Assembly: GCA_963921795.1 (NCBI GenBank)
Contig: OY997643.1
Location: 10,618,033-10,682,032 of the forward strand
Origin: Nannobrachium achirus
Taxonomy: Eukaryota; Chordata; Actinopteri; Myctophiformes; Myctophidae
DNA length: 64,000 nt
Reading direction: 5' to 3'
The position numbers were made by a program, and so were the translations under genes. The notes below the pieces were generated by a model that worked only from the letters and a program-made list of their open reading frames with translations, made no database searches and had not been told where the DNA came from. Below, piece by piece: positions 36,200 through 46,224 of the stretch (position 1 is its first letter; every line of letters starts with the position of its first letter).

Positions 36200-38490
36200 A
36201 TTAAGCCCCGCCCCCTCTGTAACAGGAAGTGCCCTTCGCCAAACAGGAAGTGCCTCTATATCTCATGAACCGTTTGTCGTACAGATGCGTGGATGGTTTC
36301 ATATGACTTGATTAAGAGTCCTTGACCTTAATTGGGGCCTATTTCGCCAAACAGGAAGTGCCCCTCACCAAACAGGAAGTGACCCTTTACCTCGTGAACC
36401 GTTTGTCGTACAGACGCGTGGATGGCATCAAATGACTTGATTAAGAGTCCTTAACCTTAATTGGGGCCTATTTTGCCAAACAGGAAGTGCCCCTCTCCAA
36501 ACAGGAAGTGACCCTTGATCTCGTGAACCGTTTGTCTTACATACGCGCGGGTTGCATCAAATGACAAGATTAAGAGTCCTTAACCTTAATTGGGGCCTAT
36601 TTCGCCAAACAGGAAGTGTCCCTCACCAAACAGGAAGTGACCCTTGATCTCGTGAACCGTTTGTCATACAGACGTGCGGGTTGCGTCAAATGACAAGATT
36701 AAGAGTCCTTAACCTTAATTGGGGCCTATTTCACCAAACAGGAAGTGCCCCTCACCAAACAGGAAGTGACCCTTGATCTTGTGAACCGTTTGTCATACAG
36801 ACGCGCGGGTTGCGTCAAATGACAAGATTAAGAGTCCTTAACCTTAATTGGGGCCTATTTCGCCAAACAGGAAGTGCCCCTCACCAAACAGGAAGTGACC
36901 CTTTATCTCGTGAACCGTTTGTCGTGCAGACGCGTGGGTGGCGTCAAATGACTTGATTAAGAGTCCTTAACCTTAATTGGGGCCTATTTCGCCAAACAGG
37001 AAGTGCCCCTCACCAAACAGGAAGTGACCCTATATCTTGTGATTTTTTTGTCGTAATGGCTTGATTAAGAGTCCTTAACCTTAATTGGGGCCTATTTCGC
37101 CAAACAGGAAGTGCCCCTCACCAAACAGGAAGTGACCCTATATCTCATGAACCGTTTGTCGTACAGACTCGTGGGTGGCGTCAAATGGCTTGATTAACTC
37201 ATCTGGTGCCGATCCCGAACTAGTTCGGCTTTATTTCAATCCAATACAATTTTTTTTTATTAATTCACTTACCCCGAGCTGCTTGTAGAGTCGTGGGTGG
37301 TCCTGGCTCGCTAGCCGCTAGCCAGCTAGCCGTTCTACTCTGTCCGACGATATATTCCATTAAAAATGGTTTAAAATACATTTTTGAGCTCCCCAATGTT
37401 CACCCGATGTTCGGCGCCGCTTCCGATGAGTACACGAGTGTGCCGATCCCGAAGTAGTTCGGCTTTATTTAATTAAATGAATAAAATGATAAGAGGCCTT
37501 CTGAAGCCTGGCCTGATTTTTGTAGCTACTAGCCGAAAGCTAACAACGTCCCGGCCGGCCGTAATTTGTGAACGCAATCGCCAATCTCCGCCTAATCCAA
37601 TGAAAGACCGCATCTTTAAAGGCTTATATCTCTTTTTTGTGTTTTAGGAAAGCGGCGCGAGGTTTATTTACGGCGAAATCGCCCAAAAATGATCTTTTAG
37701 ATGACAAAATGGGAATAGCCATTCTGTTAGCATCTTCATCCGGGACATTTCCATGCCGTGCATGAACGTGAGCACGTGAGGTCCTGGAAGCTGAAGTCCT
37801 GGAAGCTAAAGCGCTCGCCTATGAGAGATGCGCTGGCATTCTTTGGCCCCTAGAGGGCGCTGGCACTCAAAGAGTTAAGAGTCCTTAACCTTAATTGGGG
37901 CCTATTTCGCCAAACAGGAATTGCCCCTCGCCAAACAGGAAGTGACCCTTTATCTCATGAACCGTTTGTCTTACAGACTTGTGGGTGGCGTCAAATGGCT
38001 TGATTAAGAGTCCTTAACCTTAATTGGGGCCTATTTCGCCAAACAGGAAGTGCCCCTCGCCAAACAGGAAGTGACCCTTTATCTCATGAACCGTTTGTCT
38101 TACAGACTTGTGGGTGGCGTCAAATGGCTTGATTAAGAGTCCTTAACCTTAATTTGGGTCTATTTTGCCAAACAGGAAGTGCCCCCCAAACAGGAAGTGA
38201 CCCTATATCTCACGAACCGTTTGTCGCAGACACGTGGGTGGCGTCAAATGGCTTGATTAAGAGTCCTTAACCTTAATTGGTGCTTCCTTCGCCAAACAGG
38301 AAGTTCCCTTCACCAAACAGGAAGTGCCTCTATATATCATGAACCGTTTGTCGTACAGACACGTGGGTGGCCTCATATGACTTGATTAAGAGTCCTTTAC
38401 CTTAATTGGTGCTTCCTTCGCCAAACAGGAAGTGCCCTTTGCCAAAAAGGAAGTGCCTCTATATCTCATGAACCGTTTGTCGTACAGTCG
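36200..38490. repeat. 129-bp minisatellite dense in CAGGAAGTG motifs
   Basis: Each unit includes two CAGGAAGTG sites, GTGAACCGTTTGTCGTACAG and TTAACCTTAATTGGGGCC. The same unit is found at 34,740-35,570, 53,640-54,510 and 58,620-58,950. GGAAGT is the core bound by ETS-family factors (known); any function here is inferred. Confidence 0.9.
37194..37878. mobile_element. TTAA-target (piggyBac-like) MITE, copy 1
   Basis: 685 bp between TTAACTCATCTGGTGCC and the complement TTAACTCTTTGAGTGCC. An inverted copy is at 57,234-57,919. The terminal TTAACYCTTTG-type sequence resembles vertebrate piggyBac-like MITEs (from memory). No transposase. Confidence 0.85.
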
Positions 38491-38674
38491 ATAATGTTAA
38501 AGCAAAAGAATGCTAATGTTAAAAAATCTAAAGCTAATCTACCGCTAATGCTAACACCAAAAAAATCTAACGCTAATGCTAACACCAACCGTTACAGAAG
38601 GTTGCACACACTTAGCGAGCTGCAGGCACACTTAAAATTTCGTAGAAATTTTCTTTTCTAGTTAATAATAATGA

Positions 38675-39777
38675 TCCCACAAATTTGGAGCCGTAATAAC
38701 TGCCGCACGATTTACGCCACCGGCGCAATATATATATCAAAACGTGCGGCTCGGCCGGGAATGGTGTGCTATTACTTTTCTTTCCGATCCGCGTTACCAT
38801 TGCGATGTAATTTGCAAAAAACGACGCCCAAAAACCCCATTGACTTAGAATGGGGGAAATTTCGGCACGTAATAACTGCTGCACGATTTACGCCACCCCC
38901 GCAATATATAGATCAAAATGTGCGGCTCGGCCGGGAATGGTTTGCTATTACTTTTCTTTCCGATCCACGTTACCATGGCAACGTAATACGTAAAAAACTA
39001 CGCTAAAAAACCCTCATTGACTTTGAATGGGGGACTCTGAAAAAAAAACCTGAAACTTTGACGCCACATAACTCTGCCATACTTTTGCCTAGCAACGTGA
39101 TTTAAACTTTAAAATGCACACACAACTTTGGTCTTTTTCCGGCCAATAGGGATGAGCTGTAATTGATTAAGCCCCGCCCCCTCTGTATGCCTATTGGCTG
39201 GGCTTTAAACAGCCACTTTTCCAGTTCACAGCATGGTACCGTCTTGAAACTTGGTGTCTGGACTTAAACGGCCAATAGGGACTTATTACTTAAGCCCCGC
39301 CCCTCTTAAACCCCGCCCCTATCTTCCTATTGGCTTAGCTTTAAACAGCTATATCTCCAGTTTGCAGCATGGTAACGTCTCGAAACTTCTATGTGTACTT
39401 ACATGGCAAATAGGAATTATCTGTAATTGCTTAAGCCCCACCCCCTCTGCCTTCCTATTGGCTGGGCTTTAAACAGCCATGTCTCCACTTCCCAACATGT
39501 TACTGGTCTCAAACTCAGTGGGTGGTCCCACAGTCCCAACGGCTAACCGCTAACAAATGCCTAATGTTTAAAATGATAAAGGGAAAATTCAATGATAATG
39601 CTAAAAATGCTAAAGCTAATAAAAATGTTTCTAATGATAAAAATGCTAATGTAAAAAATTCTAATTATGTTAATGTTAATGCAAAAACGCTAATGCTAAC
39701 ACCAACTGCTATACAAGGTTGCACACACTTAGCGAGCTGCAGGCACACTTAAAATTTCTTAGAAATTTTCTTTTCTA
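38675..39777 (+). mobile_element. Helitron-like non-autonomous copy D
   Basis: From TCCCACAAATTTGGAGCC to AAAATTTCTTAGAAATTTTC and TTTTCTAG, then T. It carries the GCTAATGCTAA array but not the 129-bp minisatellite. Confidence 0.85.
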
Positions 39778-39789
39778 GTTCTTGGCAAC

Positions 39790-41094
39790 GAGCCCGTTAA
39801 ACCCCATATGGGTAACTGGAGAACCTCAGGGCTCTGTACTACAGTACGTTTTACATCACGTTGTGAGCTTGTAGATCCACTATTTTCAGCTAAAGTCTTC
39901 CCTGAAATATGGGTGATGGTGTTTAAAGGGGAGTACCACTAATTCAACTTTGAACTATGTCATTAATATACCGTAGAGTTGGAAATAAGAAAAAAGATCC
40001 CCCCCTTCTGTGTTGCCTAGAACTGGAGGATTGATTGTGGGGTCATGTGATCAGTGACATCATGAAGATGTACCCTGCAAGCCTAAGAGTACCTCTTCAT
40101 GATGTCACTGGTCACATGGGAGACTGGGAGAAAGAGTCACAAACCTTTTAAACCTTTAAAAAATACTTCTTCAGTGCGGACTTGAATAGCAGCACAGGGA
40201 TTTAAAAATTCTGCTAAAAGCAACAGTAAAGAAATAGGTCTTGAGCTGTGCTTTAAAGCTATCCACAGAGGCTGCCTGTCATATGGTGACTTTCACACCA
40301 AAGAGACTACTAGTCCAGCAGCAAGCCCTCAAAAAAGGCCTTCTTTTTTAGATACCCCCACCGAGATTGAACTAAGCGCAACCATGTTTTTTTCTTATCT
40401 TTGGGGTCTCCCATTAATGAAACGGATTGTTGCGAAATTATATTTTGGGGGAAAATTTGTTTTTAGTTTTTTGGTTATTCTTTACACCTACACCAATCTC
40501 TTAAAAAGGCAAATCTGAATAGGGCAAAGGAAGCAAAAAAGCTATAAATGATATAAATGTATGTTTCTGCTTCTGCTTGTGACAAAACTATTCCATTTTC
40601 TATTGTTTCCCCAAATGCTCAAATCATGTCTCCTTTTCCACTTTGCTTGTCTTGTCGTATGGGCCATGTGTAATGTCAACTCAACCATCGCGCATAAACC
40701 TCAGTTGAGAGGCATATTTCTGCTGGCATGTGACTTGTTGGTAGGATATTATATTTTGTTTCATCTACACCACACGTACATTCTCAATTTTCGACTTTTT
40801 CTATGTAGCTGTAGCTTTACCAGCTACGTCAATTTAACACTGAAACCTTTTTCTATGTAGCTGTAGCTTTACCAGCTGTGTCAATTTAACACTGAAAAAG
40901 CTACTCATTCTATGTAGGTATAGCTTTACCAGCTACGTTTCTCCAGGGGTAGAAATGTAGCTTGATAAAGCTACTGCCATGGTGAGCTACTTGTAGCTTT
41001 ACACGCTACGCTTTCAAAGTAGCTTCCCCAACACTGTGCACAGGTGATAAAAGACCCCTATTGTCTATGTGTGCAAATATACCTGGCAATAACA
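39790..41094. other. Unassigned sequence with a hAT-type end near 40,790-41,035
   Basis: Repeated TGTAGCTTTACCAGCT words (about 66-bp period) run up to AGTAGCTTCCCCAACACTG, whose complement CAGTGTTGGGGAAGCTACT is a common fish hAT terminus. The other end was not located. A hairpin-repeat half-copy lies at 39,843-39,890. Confidence 0.45.
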
Positions 41095-41576
41095 TTAAAG
41101 AACAACTTTAGTTTTTTACAACAAGGGTTCATATTTTAGATTGTAATTAAAGAATATAAAAGATGGGTGTTAAAATTATTTCATTTACTTCTTTCTATTG
41201 TTTTAGAGATTTTTATTTCAGTGGTTGGGGGCATGTGTACAACTGGCTAAATATGTCATTTTACACAGAATAAGCCCATTCCCAAGATACAACGCAACCT
41301 TGGTTGGATGTGACTTATGGGGGCTAGAAGTGTTACTGTAAATAGCAATAAAGAAACTGCTGGCTTATTGTGTCTAAAAATACATATTTAGCCACTTGTA
41401 CGCATGCCCCCATGCGTACGCATGCCCCACATTTTAGCACGGTAAACACGATAAAACAATAGAACAATAGAACGAAGCAAATAAAAACATTTTAACACTC
41501 ACTTTTCCTTTTCTCTAATTACTGTACAATCTAAAATATGAACCCTTGTTGTAAAAAAAACAAAGTTGTCCTTTAA
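41095..41576. mobile_element. TTAA-target MITE with about 45-bp inverted repeats
   Basis: TTAAAGAACAACTTT on the left and its counterpart AAAGTTGTCCTTTAA on the right. The arms continue through ACAACAAGGGTTCATATTTT and GATTGTA. No coding capacity. Confidence 0.85.
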
Positions 41577-42040
41577 TATGTTTCTAATATCCATATTTAT
41601 TTCACTTTCATTTTAATGTCTACCGTGGCTTTTGGGAACACCCCACACAGCGTTTAGTCGCTTGATTCAATTGTTTAGATATTTGATATTCATTTTATCA
41701 GACATGAGACTTTTTAAATTCCTTTAAAAAATGTTTAATGATTTTGGGGAAAAATAATAAAAGAATGTCATTCTGTATCACATGCCTACATATTTACATC
41801 GATAATTATTTCTGGCAATGTAAAACGTTTGACGATTTTTCGATTTTTTTTTGGCATGAATCAGGGCTATTGAACACCCTTTACATCTGATTGTTGTTAA
41901 AATAATATTGAACCAATGAAAAGTAGTAAAAAGTGCTTGGAACAAAACCTCTTTCACACTTTCTGCCAAAACAGCTAACTCCACCTGATTGGCCCTCTCT
42001 TTTTTTCATTGCGACCGTCAGGTCGCAGTTACTACCAAAA
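41577..42040. other. Unassigned sequence
   Basis: A/T-rich; no supported feature. Confidence 0.4.
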
Positions 42041-42118
42041 CCTCGACAGGCTATCTGTCAGTTTGTCCGTCAGTCTGTCCGTCAGTCCGTCCGTCAGTCT
42101 GTCAGTCTGTCCGTCACG
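42040..42118. repeat. (CTGTCCGTCAGT)n-type minisatellite
   Basis: Repeated TCTGTCCGTCAG words. A related 3' context (CACACTTTTCCCCAACTCAT) also occurs upstream of the LINE tails at 2.6 and 27.8 kb. Confidence 0.85.
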
Positions 42119-42512
42119 TCACACTTTTCCCCAACTCATATCTCCGCCACCGTTGCCCCAATCCATGCCAAACTTTGCACACACACTCCTTGCCTGCCAA
42201 TCCACAACTTCCACCCCAACTTCCACCAGGGACCCCCGGAGCTCCAGGGACCCCCAGGGACCCCCTGTCGCCGCCGCCAAAAAGTGCTAAAATGACCAAT
42301 GACCACCCCAACGGGGCTGTTCACGGGGAATTCCCAGGGACCACCGACTCCTGGTGCTCCAGAATGGATGCAAAAGTGGTCGCACCCCTAGCGGAGGACC
42401 CCCGCCACTGCAGCGCACATAAAATGCCGTAACTCGGGCTAGGAGCGACCGGAAGAGCCGGGGCCGGTGCCCACGCACCCGCCTCGGCGGCGCTAAGAGA
42501 GCCGTCAACATG

Positions 42513-42830
42513 AATCTGTCCCATATAGCGCCACCATCAGCCCCATTTTCAAACACATTTTTGTACACTGCTCCTACAGATTTTGCCCTAAAACCACGCA
42601 AATCGGTACACAGTATGTCTACACTCATGTCATCAACATGGATCTGTCCCATATAGCGCCACCATCAGGCCCATTTTTTCAAACACATTTTTGGACACTG
42701 CTCCTACAGATTTTGCCCTAAAATCACGCAAATCGGTACACAGTATGTCTACACTCATCTCATCAACATTGATCTCTCCCATATAGCGCCACCATCAGGC
42801 CGACTTTTTCAAACACAAGTCAAAACCTCC
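42513..42830. repeat. About 128-bp tandem repeat, 2.5 units
   Basis: Units contain CCCATATAGCGCCACCATCA, CTGCTCCTACAGATTTTGCC and AATCGGTACACAGTATGTCT. Starts fall near 42,513, 42,641 and 42,771. A piece recurs inside the foldback element at 44,280-44,370. Confidence 0.9.
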
Positions 42831-43296
42831 CAACTCCACTTGTGCTCATTTTCCTCAAGGAAGGAAGGAACAACGATATAGCAGATAAACACAAATAAAG
42901 ACCACAGTTTAAATGTACAGTATGAATACAAAATATATATCCACGAGTTTCCATCGCCCCATAGTGCATTAGGCAGACGCTTCCGGCGCCGCAGCCGAGT
43001 GTGATTTACAAGCTCACAACAGGCTGCATCTGCGACGCAACGTGAGCTTGTATGTTTGCTGTTAAACCGTGGTCCAAATAATCTCCAGTCGCCTCCAGCA
43101 AACTCCCGCGGAAAGAGGTGGATAAAAAAAAAAAGAAATAGCAACATGTATCACACACATTTTTTTGTGATGGCACTTTACATATTAATTATCTTCACAA
43201 AAGATGTGACGTGTTTAGCTCTAGCATGTTGGTTTGTTCTATAATCCTTTATGTTTTAAACATGGAAAACTAAATTGAAATCTGTGTCACACTCAC

Positions 43297-43384
43297 TTGT
43301 CTAAGATTTTGAGTTTGTCTCCCTTCTTGAAACTCAGGTCGTCACTGTCCTGGGCCTCACAGTCGTACAGAGCGATGGCATGTT
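43297..43384 (-). CDS. SH3 domain exon (N-terminal half), Src-family-like
   Basis: Minus strand: acceptor TCCCTCCCTGTAG, 88 bp, donor GACAA/GTGAGT. It encodes HAIALYDCEAQDSDD, then LSFKKGDKLKILD. This is the ALYDY-type start of an SH3 domain through its third strand, and the exon ends where Src-family SH3 domains are split. SH3 domains bind proline-rich ligands. The second half (WW...GYIPSNYV) was not found in the window. It is on the same strand as and upstream of the SYK-like exons. SYK and ZAP70 normally have tandem SH2 and no SH3, so this is either another gene's exon or part of an unusual architecture. Confidence 0.85.
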
Positions 43385-43450
43385 CTACAGGGAGGGATGA
43401 AGAGATGCATGCGATGGCATGTTCTACAGGGAGGGATGAAGAGATGCATT
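43373..43450. repeat. 39-bp tandem duplication spanning the SH3 exon acceptor
   Basis: CGATGGCATGTTCTACAGGG, then AGGGATGAAGAGATGCATG, occurs twice in tandem. Each copy has a pyrimidine tract and AG acceptor. Because 39 is a multiple of three and the unit has no stop, using the upstream acceptor would add 13 residues in frame. Confidence 0.92.
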
Positions 43451-43550
43451 AAAGACAGGACTCAAACGTCTCACATTAAACACTGTTTGTTCAACAAGCT
43501 TGTGTATAATACAGTTTATAAACAGTAGCAGTAAGGTGGGCTAAAGGAGT

Positions 43551-46045
43551 TTAACCCTTGGATGCATGACCAACCAATACCTACACTCTTCCATGAGTGG
43601 GGTCAAAAATTACCCCAATTAAAATCAATGTATTTTTGCAATAAACGACTTGCTCTCACACGTAACTCTGCCATACTTTTGCCTAGCAACGTGATTTCAA
43701 CTTTAAAACACTCACACGACTTGGGCCTTTTTTCTGCCAATAGGGACAAGCTGTAATTGTTGAAGCCCCGCCCCCTCTGTCTACTAAACGCATGCAGCAG
43801 CTGTCACACTTTGCTCTCACACTTTTCTCTCACACGTAACTCTGACATACTTTTGCGTAGCAACGTGATTTCAACTTTAAAACGCTCACACGACTTGGCA
43901 CTTTTTCCGGCCCCTGTCTTCCTATTGGCTGGGCTTTAAACAGCCATAACTCCAGTTCGCAGCATGGTACCGTCTTGAAACTTGGTGTCTGGACTTAATC
44001 CACCATAGGGATGAGCTGCAATTGTTGAAGCCCCGCCCCCTCTTGCCTCCTATTGGCTTGGCTATAAACAGCCATAACTCCATTTTGCAGCATGGTACCG
44101 TTTCGTAACTTGGTGTCTGGACTTAGACAGCCAATATGGACGAGCTGTAATTGTTGAAGCCCCACCCCCTCTGACAAGTCTGTTGTTTCCACCCGCCCTG
44201 ACGGTCACTTCTCGCCCTTAGGGTGTCTTACTGGCAATAGTAGTAATAGTAGTAATAGTAGTAGTAGTAATAGTAATAGTAGTATTTGGACACAGCTCCT
44301 ACAATTTTTACCCTAAAATCACGCAAATCGGTACACACTATGTCTACACTCATCTCATCAACATGTGACCTGACGGTCGCTTACCTCCCGATTAGGGAGT
44401 CTTACTGGTAATAGTAGTAATAGTAGTAATAGTAATAGTAATAGTAGTGATATCAGTAATAATAGTTGCAACCGTAGGTCGCAAGTTTAGTATGTGAACG
44501 GTCACAGCTTGTAGGTAGGTATGTATGTATGTATGTATACGTACTGTATGTCTCTCTGTCACGCCTGACACTGTGGTTCAATGGGTTTGTTGCTCTGACA
44601 TCATGCTCTGATGTCAATGTGATGTCAGGGGAACCACTCTAACAGAATGTGTTTGCCGCTCTGGCTTCACTGTGATGTCACACTAAACGTTTTTATGCCC
44701 ATACATGGAGATCCCTGTCTGTAGAACCTGCCACACAGATATGGGATGTCTTGGCCTTATGTCTTGGCCATATATGGATTCTGTTAGTGTTGTATGTGGA
44801 CGATGTGGTCTCCATATATGGGTATTCCCATATGAAGTCCTGTTAGATATGGGCTTAATATTAATGACTTCAGGGAACTCCATGTATGGGCATAAAAGGG
44901 ATTCTGTTAGTTTGACATCATAGTGAAGCCAGAGCGTGAGGTCAGAGCAGCAAACCCATTCTGTTAGAGTGGTTCCCCCGACATCACAGTGACATCAGAG
45001 CTTGATGTCAGAGCGACAAACCCATAGACCCACAGTGTCAGGTGTGACAGAGATACATACATACATATGGACAAGCTTTGACCGTTCACATACTTGCAAT
45101 CTACGGTCGCAACTATTATTACTACTATTACTACTACTATTACACTATTACTACTTTTATTACTACTATTAATACTATTACCAGTAAGCGACCGTCAGGG
45201 CGGGTGGAAACAACAGACTTGTAAGAGGGGGCGGGGCTTCAACAATTACAGCTCGTCCATATTGGCCATCTAAGTCCAGACACCAATTTTCGAGACTGTA
45301 TACAATGCTGCAAACTGGAGTTATGGATGTTTAAAGCCCAGCCAATAGGAGGGAAGAGGGGGCGTGGCTTCAACAATTGCAACTCATCCCTATGGCGTTC
45401 TAAGTCCAGACACCAAATTTTGAGACGGTACCATGCTGCGAACTGGAGTTATGGAGTTTAAAGCCCAGCCAATAGGAAGACAGGGGGGCGGGGCTTCAAC
45501 AATTACAGCTCGTCCCTATTGGCCGGAAAAAGTGCCAAGTCGTGTGAGCGTTTTAAAGTTGAAATCACGTTGCTACGCAAAAGTATGCCAGAGTTACGTG
45601 TGAGAGCAAAGTGTGACAGCAAAGTGTGACACCTGCTGCACGCGTTTAGTAGACAGAGGGGGCGGGGCTTCAACAATTCCAGCTCGTCCCTATTGGCGGA
45701 AAAAAGGCCAAAGTCGCGTGAGTGTTTTAAAGTTGAAATCACGTTGCTAGGCAAAAGTATGTCAGAGTTATGTGTGAGAGCGAAGTAGTTTATTGCAAAA
45801 ATGCATTGATTTTAATTGGGGTCATTTTTGACCCCACTCATGGAAGAGTGGGGTAGTGATACAAAAACTGCAATTTCTTAAAATTAATGAAAGGAATGAT
45901 AAAAATGCAAATGGCCTCATGTCACAAACATGTTTTATGAGGAATACCTGGAATATGAAAATATTTAAACTTTTAATTTTAAAGATATTGAAGAATAACA
46001 ACCCCTGGGGTCATTTTTGACCCCACTCATGCATCCTAGGGTTAA
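43551..46045. mobile_element. 2.5-kb foldback element with piggyBac-like TTAA ends
   Basis: It runs from TTAACCCTTGGATGCATGA (43,551) to the inverted TCATGCATCCTAGGGTTAA (46,045). Almost the whole element is an inverted repeat with its centre near 44,800. Matching pairs include the ACTCATG and GGGGTCA motifs, TTTGCCTAGCAACGTGATTT, TTGAAACTTGGTGTCTGG, GAACCACTCTAACAGAATG, and the AGTAATAGT and ATTACTACT tracts. The arms include GCCCCGCCCCCTCTG and CTATTGGCTGGGCTTTAAAC segments shared with the Helitron copies. No transposase. Confidence 0.88.
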
Positions 46046-46224
46046 GAGTTCTTCTAGTTTTCTCCAGTCTTTAACAAGTATCAGCTTTAACTGATTGCTG
46101 TATAAACACACTTGTCTATCATGTCTCCTGATAAAATGTGTATCTCGACCTGACAACCTTCCGTTTAATAATAATAATAATAATAATAAAAAGGGTAATA
46201 ATCAAAGTCGTGTACACTGTAGGG

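Larger units (their letters stand above)
35738..38669 (+). mobile_element. Helitron-like non-autonomous copy C with expanded minisatellite
   Basis: It starts TCGCCACAAATTTCTGCACG and ends AAAATTTCGTAGAAATTTTC, TTTTCTAG, then T. Between 36,200 and 38,490 it carries well over ten 129-bp units (GATTAAGAGTCCTTAACC, CCAAACAGGAAGTG twice per unit). It is interrupted by a TTAA MITE at 37,194-37,878. Confidence 0.85.

Noticed and set aside
40561..40860. A 99-codon hydrophobic open frame
   Set aside because: It overlaps a T-rich repeat with a 66-bp period and a hAT-like end; no recognisable domain.
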